NCBI GenBank assembly: GCA_963971285.1
Contig: OZ020253.1
Coordinates: 124,001 to 188,000, forward strand
Length of the DNA: 64,000 nucleotides
From: Astropecten irregularis
Lineage: Eukaryota > Echinodermata > Asteroidea > Paxillosida > Astropectinidae
Direction: 5' to 3'
Below, in pieces: positions 1 through 11,600 of the stretch. Each line of letters begins with the position of its first letter. Positions within the stretch are counted from its first letter, which is position 1. A program made the translations under genes and the position numbers. A model generated the notes under the pieces. It made no database searches, had not been told where the DNA came from, and saw nothing but the letters and a program-made list of their open reading frames with translations.

Positions 1-579
1 AATGCAATACAAACAGATGAAATTATTAGGTGCGGTGTAGTCAATGATGAATAACATGGGAGGTTAGTCATCCTTACTGCCAGATGAAAGGTATTGAGGG
101 CACTGCGGCGACCACCCGGTTCTTAAATGAAATGAACAGTGAATGATGTGGTTACAACGTGTATGACCTGCAACATACAAGAGAGCTGAAGCACCCTAAC
201 ACAAGATTTGTTTTAAGTCGGGAAAAAATTACTTTCAGCAGAAAAACTCTCAATGACATGGGAGAGAACCAATGCACAATTCTACTCACATGTGACCAAG
301 GCTGGGATCCAACCTGGACCACAGCAGTGAAAGGCACTAGCTACCTGCACCGAATGAGAAAGTCAACCTGTAGTGCTTATGAGTAAACCGCTGTAAACTT
401 CATTCGACTGTGCATGGACCCCTTTACAGATAGGCCGAAAGTATGCAGTGATCAAGGTATGAGAAACGCAATGTGGGATAGTTTGAACTCAAATATTGTA
501 CACAAAATCCCATAGACCTGCTTCCTGTGAAATGGTCTAGGAATCAGTTGCGCGATGCAATCGTGGGTTTGTTTCATAC
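1..579. other. Intron of FARSA running off the window
   Basis: Follows the donor of FARSA coding exon 11. It contains no match to the expected C-terminal exon and no repeat that I recognise. Confidence 0.6.
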
Positions 580-3500
580 CTCTCTAATGACAGACCCCAG
601 GCGATGACGACAACATCCTCAGGAAGACCCATGGGCAGTAACATCTCAGGTCTGAACACTCCTGAATTGCCAACCTCCACCCACTTCTTCAGTCCCTCAT
701 GGTAGCTGAATACCTCCATGCTGGGCTCAGTGTACGGGTTGTAGGCTGGCTTGAAGCGTAGTTTCTTGATGCCTGATGGGGCAGTTCAAAGGAGGGTCAA
801 TATATAATATCCATGTTTTTAAGATTCTATTTTAAACAGAAACAAATCTTAGATAATTGACACCGCAAACATAGGGCTGAATAACTCAGTTGGTAGAGCT
901 CTCGTACAGTATTCTGGGGTCTGAGGTTCAAATCCTACTTCAGTAAATTTTGTCCTTTGTTCAATAAGAACGAAAACTTCATTGAGAAACAACAGAATGC
1001 CAGAGACACAGGAGGGTACCAAGACATAATCTTACTCTTACATGACTCAGGCTGGGATCAAAATTTTACAAAACACAACCCGTATTTTCACCATTTGTAT
1101 GATGGGGATGAGACAGAACCTCAGTCGGAGCTCTGCATTTGGGGAATGGGCTAAGGTTTTGACATATCCCTACTCACCAAGCTTTTTAAAGAATGCGTGT
1201 AAGATCCCAATGAGGTCAGCCAAGGTCAGATTGTAGTCAGCTACAACGCCCTCTATCTGATGAAACTCAGCCAGATGTGTGGCATCCAGCGACTCGTTAC
1301 GGAACACTCGGTCAATGGAGAAGTATTTCACAGGTGCGAATTTATCCTAGGAGACAAAGCATATCACTTACATTCAAAACAGGGCTAATCCCACCTGGGG
1401 CCGATTTCATAAAACTTACGACGTGTCGCAGAGTTTAGATGCATCCTTACTCTATGGATTCATCGCAGAGCTTTATGAAATCGGCCCCTGATGTGCAACT
1501 ACTAACATTGTTTACTGCTTACCAACTGACAGGGAACCAGTGGGTACAATGTTCTATAATATCTTTAAGGGCTATTCACACAGGTCTGACCTTTGTAAAA
1601 GTGACTAAACTGTTCACGCTGCAAGATTTCAACAAGGCGTCCACCCATGTAAAGCACTCAACCCATGTTAAAACTAACCCTGCTCGGAAGGTGGGTTGAG
1701 AGCGGTCGACCCATGTTGTAATTTTTTACGTGTATTGAAAGCGGTAGTGTTAACACCTCCTTCTTACATTTCAACCAAGGTAAGCATGTATCCTGTTGAC
1801 GTGATGTGGGTAAAGTTGAGCATGTGTTTTGTGCATTGAACAGGCACATTTTGTAACGTTTTCCCACAACACCTCAGCATCAAGCATCCAAATTGCACAC
1901 TGTGCAAATTACTTAATTACTTAATAATAATTGTTATTTTCTTGCTGTTAATGTGTTTATATCTACCTGTTGGGCCAGTTTATACAGCATCCTTGCACTG
2001 ACAGCAGTGGTATGTGTCCTTAAGATATTCTTCTTAGCTTCTTCTATCTTCCAGCCAACCTTGTATCTGTTGATGTTATAGAGAATTAATTTAATAGTAG
2101 AGTGTATCTCACCCTCCATCACAGCGGACATGATTCAAATCCCGCTCAAGCCGACCCGTACAATACTGGTAATAATGTTAGTTTCATTTTTGCAAGACAT
2201 GTTTGTTTGTGTTTATTTGTGATTGGTGTGCGTTTTTTCTTCTTGGTCTGTAATGATCAGTGTTGCTCTAAACCTGATTGACGGAATGAGTCCACGATGA
2301 TCATGGGCAGTATTCAGAAGCCAGGCTTCATTTATTAAAGCAGCTCTATTGTATTGCTTTTCAGTGCCGACAAGAGGAGGATTTCAGACTCAAAGGCCTG
2401 GCCAGGCTTTTCAATAGCAAGGCCCAACCAATATCAAAGTTTCTCTCCTTAACTTGATACAACATAAAGGAATAAGAATGGCATTTTACCCTTGAGATCC
2501 GTAGCCACCGACTGAGTGGACTTTCTTGACCCTCTCTAAGTAGTCCATGGGAAATTCATGTGCATACTGGGGATCTGTAACAAAAGATCTTCAGGAGTTA
2601 TTGGTTGGGTTGGGTTGGGTTGATTAGAGTCATGGTACATTGCATCAGGTTGAGTTGATTTGAGTTGCATTTGGGTTGGGGTTTTGGATGAGGTTGGGGT
2701 TTTACCCGATGGAAACATTTCATTAAAGTACCTTTAATGAAGAAGGTGTCTTGAATATCCCTGGCTGGATGCTGCTGGGGCTGGAACAAGGCATCAAAGT
2801 TCCAGAAGGAACTCTCTATGAAATTACTCGTAGGCATTTCTGTAAATCTGTCCACAAATAGACAAAATCAAATTGAGTTCTCCTCAGGTTCTCCTCAACA
2901 TTTGTCCTCAAGCCATTCACAGCAAAAATAATCTGCATTCAAGTACATATAAGCAATGTGAGCTTACCCCATCTCTAAGAAGATCTGTCTAAACTGTGCT
3001 CTGACTTTCAGCAAGGGATGTAAGTGACCGCTGGGTGGCATGATGCCCAGCGCATTAAAGTTGTAGTCCTTGAACTTCCGTTCCTTCCACGTCCCACTGC
3101 AAATGAAACAAATTTATATCTGTATTAGCATTGAAATTAGCTTAAGTCTGTCTGAGAAAGTTTAAGACAGAGGGTCTTCTAGGCTTCTAGGACATCATCT
3201 GCATCAATGGTGGATGAAATGAAAGACAGTCCTGCCTGTGATTGTAATCACTAACAGACAATGTACAATATTATGAACAACTGTCACATACAGTGTTCAT
3301 TGAATGAGTGAGTGTCTGGGAGGATGCTCTTGCCTGGATGTCTTCCCTAGACTTGGTCGTTTTTTCTTTATGTGCTTCATACGAAAGAAGAAGGCATCCT
3401 TTAAAGCCTGCTGTTTTGGACATCCTGTTTCAAAGGAATAGAGCTAATTTCATGGCACTGCTTACAGTAAGCGTAGAATCATTGCTTATGGAAGCAATAA

Positions 3501-6500
3501 ATTCCGAAAAATTAGGCCTTTCCAAAACAAACTACATTTGAACTGAATTAAACATAAATTACTGTGGGGTTTATAGATGAGGTTATCTCTGTTACCAAGG
3601 CAACTGTGACCATGGGAACAGATGACTCACTTGGCAAGCATTTCTGGCGTGAGATCCGTCTCCAGCTTACTAACCGAAGTGCTGAACTCACTCCCCTTCA
3701 TCACCAGGAAGGTGTTGGCAGTCCTGAAATTTCAATGAATAAACAAAATAACTTCAAAATCACAAGTATCAAAATCTAGGCTTCTGACTGCAGATTCAAG
3801 GTATGTACTTCATCAAGAAAATTGAGATTTAACAACACTGACAAAGACCAGTCTGAATTACCAGCTTTTACATGATGCTGGCAAGGCTTAAGCCATAGCC
3901 GGAGCCATGGGCTTGAAAATGGCTCAAACGTTAATTCTGTGAGTTCCTTTCTTACTGACTTACACTTCTTGAATCAGCTTCCTCTTCTTCAGTTCGGCTT
4001 TGTCCTTGTCCTTCAGTGAGCCAACTTTGCCCTCCTGAATATTTTCCAGTTGCCCTTTGACCTTATCAACTATGCTGGACACCTACAAAGTGAGCATAAG
4101 AGGGAATTATTTAAGGGAAGAAATGCTCAAACGTATACAAAATCTATGAAACCAGCATTTCTTGCATTATCTAGGCTTCCCCTAATCAAATTTGTAGAAC
4201 TTATGTTTATAAGCTAAAGAAATGTAGACTGCTGTCCCAGTATGGATGAGTATAACAGTAGGGTGGCATGGGCTAGTGGTCTGATGTGTAACACTGAAGG
4301 TCTTGGGAGGGGAAGGCCAAGGGGGCTGTATACGCAGGAATGTAAATGTACACTTATGACCAGAGATAATAATACACACATTTGAATGGCATGCCACATA
4401 CTGGCATAATATAAGAGCTCTGATACTCATTATTATCATTTTTGAAGTTAAACCACATGACACTGGTAGTACACTGAACTGACAAGTTGGTTAACAGGTC
4501 ACGACCTCTAACCTTGCGCATGATTCTGGGTCCTCCTTCAGCTGCTTTGTTGACCTCTAGCCATCCTGCTGACATGGCCTTACTGAAACCGATCTTTGCA
4601 TTGGGTACAGATTGCTACAGAACAACACAAATTCAAGACATTTTAATGTGGTGATCTGCATTTAAACAGTTTTAACAATTCACAACATAATTTACAGTCA
4701 GTATACTTATAGGATGGAAAAAAAAGGAACACTTCAGGGGTCACAGGTTCGAATCCTGCTCCAGTCATTTTTTCTTTGTTCGCTTTTAAGATGACTTAAA
4801 ATTAATCCAGGTTATTTGGTTATCACTATACAGTAACAAAATAGCAAGTAACCAAAGATAGTATAGCTCCGCAAGATAGCCTACTCTTTCAAAATCATGC
4901 GCAACTAGAGGAAGTACGTACAGGCGGCCATTTTAGTAAGCAAAATTTCCTGTTTTTATTTGGTGTGTGATTCTGGACGAATAAATAATAATAATAATAG
5001 GCCTTAATAATGATTATAAAAATTATTTGGGTGAAAGTTTCATCTTGAAAGAGAAAAAGTGCTGTTGCTTACTAAAATGGCGGCCAAATGATACTTCACT
5101 TTTTGGGCTGAGTAGGCTATCTTGCGGAGCTATACTATCTTTGCAAGTAACAAATCCTCCTGCATTTAAGGCTTACTTTACCTATTCAGTCCCGATGTAA
5201 AGTCACAGATAGCCTTGTATTTACCACGTCCTTCAAAATCCCAAAGTTTAACTTGGCAGAATTTTGTTGGTGCAACTAGCTTGAATTTCTTTGAAATCCA
5301 CAAGATTCCCTTATTATAAGAACTTACCATGAGTTTAGCTTGTGGTATCCCACCCTCTTCCGGTACTGCATGGTAAACTAGTGCTTCATAGCTTCCAGTT
5401 TTGATCATCTTTTTACCTTCCAACGTTAATTCCCACCATTTAGAGGTCTGCTGTTTGGTTTCAATAACCTGAAATGAAACATTTTTTATACATACATGTA
5501 TGTAAATGCTGGGGTCAAAAGCAATGATGGCCTGTAGCAATTGGTGACAGGAACTGCATTATCTACATTCGGCAAAACAAAATGATCCTGACATTTCAAT
5601 CCTAGCACTTGCAGATCTCCCTCTAAGGCTAGAAGGCGGCGTTTAGATCCACTAGTTATTAATGGGATAGAAACGTCAGGTCATTATTTAAATGGTTAAT
5701 GAGCAGTTTACAGTAGTCTAATACTTGATTTGAAATTAACAATGTGTGGATAGGACTTAAAAGGGGGAGTAGTAGTAGTAGTAGTAATGTTCATTGCAAT
5801 TTCCAACTTTTCACAATTTTGAAACTTGTGCAAGCCATGGAATCTTGTACCGCACAATTTTGATTTCCCTGCGCAATGTAGGTGCACTTCAATGTTGATC
5901 TGGCATACGGATTACATAAAGGTTAACCCTCGTTCGGCTGCATTCAGTCTGGTTGCTGTCAGCTGTAGGTGGTAGTCGGTACTGATGTAATGTAATCTGT
6001 AAACAGCCGCCAGGCCAACATGGAAGTGCACCTGCACGTGGAATTTAATGTTCAGAGTAGTGCATCGCTGCAGTTATGAATGATGATAGGTAAAGGAGGC
6101 GAACATTTCATGTAAACGAAGGTCTTCAGAAGCGCCAAATTTATGGATTTGTGATTTTCATGTTTGAGTTAATGTCCTTTTTTAAAGGTTAAAAGATATG
6201 GGGTTCATAGGAGGTGTATTTATATGTGCCCCCAGTTTTTCAATGGACGTGAATAAGGCCAAGGATACGGAGTGTATGGAGTAGACTGGCCCTAGTACTT
6301 AGTAGTGGGGCTATTCACAGCCCAGTTTAAAACCTCAGTTTAAAAGCATGCATCACGCGATGTGCCTATTCAAACACACAAGGTGTATGACTACGCAATG
6401 ATCAATGGTCGGCCGTACGATATCTCCGGGTAACCATGCAATTCTATGCATATTCATGTGGCGCTCTCAGTATACACAACCAATAGACCCAACACACGTT

Positions 6501-7395
6501 ATATGAATATTCAACGACCCAACAATCACACTCAGACGGTGGCGCGGTTTCGCGGTAAAATGGCAACAAAAATACAGCTAACCAAAGTTCAAATACCACC
6601 GCGGAGTTTGTATGTTTTTGGTACCATTCCAAAGATCGTGTCAAGGTCTGTCGATGTGGCAATGAATCGAGTGGGTGTTACTAAGAATGTGCCCATGTGT
6701 GTCAGTTTCACTCATGAAAACTTCCATTTTTGGTCAGTGTGATGACGTCACATAATGAGATGATCGTGACGCCCTCTTTCGGCCGTTTCGTGCCAATTCG
6801 TGTAAGGGATTTTCCGATTAGTGGGGTAGCATATCTGAAAAGTGAGATTTTCAGTGGTTTTTTTTTACCTACAAAGATACACTTCAAATGCAGCGGTAGC
6901 CATTTTACTCATAGGCCTATTACTATATTAATATTAGTCATAACGCCCTCTGTTGGTCCCATGGTTTGTGCACAAGTGATGTCCGTCAGTGGAATTCTTT
7001 CCACTAACGTTAGTACTACAGACAGTCTACAGTACTACTACTAGTACTAGCCGTCCAACTCCAATAAGAACACTCAGTATGAATGATGCAATACTTCTAC
7101 TGCAACTTGCAAACTGAACTGTGCAAAACTGCAACTCTGAACACATGCTGAATACCACTTTACCAGAATAGTGAATTATTTTGGTAAACACAAGATTCAA
7201 GAACAAGATGTCTGACGTGCAACGTAGCGGAGAATAAAATTGTTGGCATACATTTCCTAATGACTGTAAACTCTTCACAGCACCGACGACCTGTTGGTGA
7301 TCTCTCTGCAGAGTATTAGCCAGAATATCAGTGGAAATCCCGCCGCTACTCTTCGCCACATGTTGGAGAATCGACTCGCCCAATGCGTCCGCCAT
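580..7395 (-). CDS. FARSA: Phenylalanine--tRNA ligase alpha subunit, cytosolic (last exon missing)
   Basis: Catalytic subunit of the cytosolic alpha2-beta2 phenylalanyl-tRNA synthetase, which charges tRNA-Phe. I joined 11 exons in frame: 7395-7252, 5468-5328, 4614-4513, 4082-3964, 3723-3631, 3096-2968, 2847-2732, 2574-2490, 2066-1967, 1346-1178 and 772-580 (463 codons plus 2 bases). The N-terminus [19 protein letters not shown] and the [15 protein letters not shown] stretch match the family's winged-helix, tRNA-contacting domain. The class II core is visible as [57 protein letters not shown], motif 2 FHQIEG and motif 3 AWGLSLER. Human FARSA is about 508 residues, so roughly 40-45 C-terminal residues (one exon) should lie left of base 1; I see no match in 1-579. 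The start is the first ATG, and it aligns with the family start. Introns carry a SINE and a MITE. Identity is secure from recognised family sequence. Confidence 0.96.
873..970 (+). mobile_element. tRNA-derived SINE (FARSA intron)
   Basis: A tRNA-like head has a degenerate A box near 881 (ataactcagttgg) and a good B box at 925-935 (ggttcaaatcc). It is followed by a non-tRNA tail that shares ttgttc-type sequence with copies at 4725 and 61871. It cannot close a normal acceptor stem, so it is a SINE rather than a tRNA gene. Confidence 0.6.
1397..1488. mobile_element. Short palindromic MITE, GGGCCGATTTCA-type ends
   Basis: A 92-bp element starts ggggccgatttcataaa and ends with its inverse, tttatgaaatcggcccc. 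Related ends occur at 47931-48117, and more weakly near 19746 and 23085-23183. It lies in the FARSA intron between exons 9 and 10. Confidence 0.6.
2599..2720. repeat. Imperfect GGGTT-rich tract
   Basis: Runs of ggttgggttggg alternate with related T/G sequence in the FARSA intron between exons 7 and 8. It ends just before the exon 7 donor at 2732. It is too irregular and too short to be a telomere remnant. Confidence 0.4.
4725..4805 (+). mobile_element. 5'-truncated tRNA-derived SINE
   Basis: The B box ggttcgaatcc lies at 4746-4756. The tail, including cttttaagatgacttaaaat, matches the tail of the copy at 61871-61990, which identifies a shared family. The A-box half is absent. Confidence 0.55.
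4853..5142. mobile_element. 290-bp MITE with long TIRs and 9-bp target duplication
   Basis: Both ends carry the same inverted sequence: aaagatagtatagctccgca at the left, and its inverse before 5142. The inverted match continues inward to the ggccattttagtaagcaa region. The element is flanked by gcaagtaac on the left (4844-4852) and right (5143-5151), an exact 9-bp direct repeat. Nine-base duplications are typical of Mutator-like elements; that superfamily assignment is inference. It sits in the FARSA intron between exons 2 and 3. Confidence 0.75.
5874..6041. mobile_element. Inverted-repeat element in FARSA intron 1
   Basis: The left arm (gtaggtgcacttcaatgttg, then ggattacat) is matched by an inverted right arm (atgtaatctg, then caacatggaagtgcacctgc). 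The arms are about 44-54 bp around a short spacer. No clear target duplication was found. Confidence 0.55.
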
Positions 7396-8606
7396 TTTGT
7401 ATGTGTAGGATTTTAAGCCGGCTGTTTCATGTAGCGCATTGCGCGGAATAATTTTCGTTTATGAAACAGCCGTCTGAATTGAGATGTCACCTTGGAAAAA
7501 TAATGGGAAAATAAGCGTATAAAAATAAAATCACAGATTCTATAAATATGAGCTTATCATGAAAACAAAAACATTTTGGTTTACATAATAATTATTTAAA
7601 TATAAATTGTAAATGTATTGTATTTTAAAAGTGATAATTATTGTAACTCATTTTAAGAAGTGTTAATCGGCCTAAGTGTCCATGGCAATCTATGACGCTC
7701 ATCATGGTCAACATTGCTTTTGTCGTGCAGGTAGTAATTTACATAAATGATTGATTGGTTAATCTGGCAGGCGCAGGTGAGACAAGTGTTTGAAACAAGT
7801 GAAACTATGTGAAGCGGCCATGTTGTTACCACAATACCAGCATTCTAAACCAGCAGGATGTAAACCCTAAACTAACAGGAGCTGTAGATTTTGCCAGCTT
7901 AATCGTACGTGATTTTCAATTTCACTTTCGTTATAAAATCTTGGATTTGGCAGGCGCAGGGTTGGGATATCTCGGCCGAAATGCCAGAAAATGCGTCAAA
8001 GTTTTGTGTTTGTAACTTGTTACTGACCTAATTAAACTAGGCCTATTGGTGATGGTGTACTGTTAGTGCAGCGCATGGAGGCCTGTTCCGTGATTAAAAT
8101 AAAATAAATATCTCATTCGGGGGATAGGATCGACTGATATTTTACAAATGACAGGGTCAGTGAATTTTCTGATCGTTATTTAAATTTAAAGTGATCATAA
8201 ACTTTACTCATGGTGAAAACAGAAGATGCTATATTTTGGGAGTTGCCTTTGAATTTGACTTGAAAGCGCTCAAGTTTTCCTCTTTTTTTATTTTTTTTAA
8301 AGATCCCCAGTGTATATCTCTGTTTCAAAAACAAAAACATGTGCATGAGTCTGTAATTATGACAAATATATACATATAAACACCTAGGCCTGTTCAAGAT
8401 TTGTCAGAGACATCTGATAATGTGCATGACTCGATCCCCATGCACACCTAGAAAACCAGAGATTGTCTACGGAACTCTTTTTGCTTAATCAGAATCAATA
8501 TTTGAAAAGCTGGATGCAGGTCATAGTTTATCACTGTCCCTAATAAGGCAGGATAGGCCAACTGAAAAGTTTCTAATTTTGGTAATTTTGTCATTCTTTA
8601 TTGCAG
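7396..8606. promoter_or_regulatory. Divergent intergenic region, probable shared promoter
   Basis: Lies between the FARSA start codon and the first recognised exon of the membrane-protein gene, which run head-to-head. Within it, 7418-7474 is a hairpin with arms gccggctgtttcat and atgaaacagccg, 20-80 bases upstream of FARSA. The first, non-coding exon of the rightward gene must be here, but I could not place it. No TATA box stands out. Confidence 0.4.
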
Positions 8607-8673
8607 GTGTGTGACAGCCAAGTGCAGAGATCATAGTTATTGATGAGATGTCCTGGAATGTTAAAGTAGCATA

Positions 8674-11600
8674 ATGACATCATTAGAGAACCTGTCGCAG
8701 ATTGGTGATGGGGAGGATGCAGATTCTCCCCTGCTGCCCCTTCAGAGGGCCTCGGAAACCAGACAGTCCCTGGGACTCCTTCGCCAAAAGCAACGGGCCC
8801 GCCGAGTCAACGTAGGTGTCACTGAAGCAGACATCATGATGGAGGAAAGAGGCTTTGATGGGGACGATCTGGAAGCCGAGTACTTGGCAAAGTTCTCCCA
8901 GAGGCAGAAGCGCCAGACGATGCTCATTCTACATGATGCTTTCTTCTTGATCCTGGACTTCCTGCAGTTCTATGCACTAATTATGGCAATTTCATTGCGG
9001 TGGCCGTGGCCTTTCACTTGGATCTATGCCAGTCGGTATGTCTTCCTCGCCAACTTGGATGTGTGGGAGTTCTTGAAAGTTAATACCCCAGATATTTACA
9101 ACTCAGCAATCAATGGTTTCATCAGCAGCTCTTTGATCGGCTTTGACTACCGTTGGTACGCTCTCGGTTGGGGGATCTTCATTTTTGTGGCGATAACTCT
9201 GTACATCATCTTGTACATTGCAATGAACTATCAGAAGCGATATAATCTACTGTTACAAGTTGCAAGACTTCAGAGGGCATATATCATCCTTTGTCAGGTC
9301 CTAGCAATGCCAATTGGTGTCATGATGGCCAAGCTCTTTCACTGCAATGCGGAGAGTAACATGGATGTCCACAACGAGACTCCTTGTGCTGGTGGAGAGC
9401 ATCTAGCCTACGTCATCGCCCCTCTCGCTGTCTATTTCGGTCTCTTCATTATGCTGCCTATTTGGATGATCATGAAGATCCGCCATCAGATCTTCAGCAA
9501 CCGGTCAGAACGGCATGAGGGATACCTGCAGCTGAAGGAGACAGAATATGCTCATGGCCTGGACTTCATCTGGGCCATCAAACTTTACCATCTCTTCTCC
9601 TCATTCCGTCTTGTCTGGTCTTACTACCGTCCCATCATGTTGTTCTTCAAGTTCATTCTCTTAGTGGCGTATGTGGTGCTCCTCTGGTTGCCCATGTGGC
9701 AGATGGTCGTGTTTCTTGTTGCCATCTGCCTCCCATTTCTGGTTATTCTCATCAGGCGCCCATTCCGGGTTACTTCCTTCAACGTCTACATCATGATCAA
9801 CTTCCTCTGTATGCTCGCTCTGACAATCATGGGTCTGATGCAGAATCTGTTTGACACCAACTCAGTGTTCTTCCAGGCAGAGTATCTCTTCTCAGAGCTT
9901 CTAGCCATTGGGGTTTTCTGGGTTGTATTTACGGTTTCGTGGTTTGTTTTTGTCCTGCTGCGGTATTTAGGCCTCCTGTGCAAGGCCAGGCCCCTTTGGC
10001 CAGAAATGTCCCGTCGTGATTTAAACAAGCTGAGCAATGAAACACAGAAGTACATGAAAGCTCTCCTGAAGGGTCGCATAGTCTTAGAGCATTCTCTATC
10101 AACCTTCCCACTATTCAGTCCGGTGCATGAGCTCTCCCGGCAGATCCAGATCATTAATGCCTACTGCAGAGAAGCAGAGTTCTTGGGGGACCCCATTCAT
10201 GACACCCTATGGGACCTGCTAGATGAGCTCATTGAGGCACACTCCCACCTGGCCCCGGTGTCTCTCTTCTCTGAATCAGTCAAATCCTCCATTCGGGAGA
10301 CGGCCCAGGAGTTCATGAAGCTGATGCCGGCTTTCAAGAAACGGCTCGCTCAGAGAGAATATGACTTCAGCCTGATGACTCCAATGAAGAGGAGGATGCT
10401 TCTCAAGATGTTCACTCTGGGTAAGAAATGAGAAGAACAAGTACAATACCATCTAGCTTTGTGAGAAATGCATTGTTCTTGCCAGTTGCTCACAGTGAAA
10501 CAAGATTTTTGCTGTACAAATAGCACCAGAAGGCATACTTAATTGGTGCTCAGTAATTCAATTTAGACCTCTATCTTCATCTTTTTCCTTACCTGCACTA
10601 CCCACTACTCGGATTTAAATCCAAAAACTTGTTAACTTGTTAACTCGGCTTGAATGACACACAAACCGATTTATTTTAATTTATGTTTGTGCAGGTGTAT
10701 TTGCCAATGGAAAAATGAGCAAGACCCGACCGGTAGATCAGACGGATACGGTTCAGAAGTTATACAACCCCAAGGAATCATTGGTGCTGCAGCAACGGAA
10801 GATAGAGGGTCAGTGAGTTTGTATGTCTTCGGGTGAAGGAGTGTTAATTGCCAAATTTGTCTTTGTTCACCTTTGAAAATTAACCTGTACAATTGATATC
10901 CTTTATTTCACAACTGTTATTAATTTCTGTTAAAACTTCACCAGGTGATGATGGCTTTTATGAAGATTGGGAGAATGTCGGCGATGACCTGGGCCCTATC
11001 AGTCTAAGGCTGAAGCAGCAGCAGCAGTACCAAGCCCGGATGATGCGGAGACCCATCCTGGAAGAGATGAGTGAAGATGAAGAAGATCTGACCAACCAGG
11101 ATGATGATGAGATGGGCTGGATGAGAGGTGGCCCATCTAGAACAGATGTAAGTAACAAGCACATCTTACATGTCCAACAGAGTCACATTGTGGTCACAAA
11201 GCCAGTCATTCAATTCATCTACCCTCTTCTGTTTGTGCTAATTAATATTTGTATTGTATAATTGTGCTCTTAACTGCCATTCTGTAATTGGCCATTCAGT
11301 CAGTGTATCTGTTGGGTTGGGTCAATAAATAAATAAATAGATAAATAAATAAAGTTGATGGTTCCTCTAGACCATTGTGTTCCCATTTTAGAGGTGATCA
11401 TTTCACCGGGTTGGAGCACAATTTCTTATGGGGTCAGCACATCTAATGGTAATAATGATTTTTGTACACGTTTGCAGCTGATCTTCACATTGGTATGAAA
11501 TCAGTCAACAAATTGAATTGAAAATTACATCAATGCTTATTAGGATTCATAGTAAAGTTTGAATTGGTCTTGATCCTTTCAGAGTGATTTGGTGTCATCC

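Noticed and set aside
1-579. Final coding exon of FARSA inside the window
   Set aside because: I looked for the expected C-terminal block (KYGI-NNIRELVGHKVNL type) on the minus strand and found no match.
2599-2720. Interstitial telomere sequence
   Set aside because: The repeats are irregular GGGTT/GGTT mixtures, not a clean TTAGGG array.
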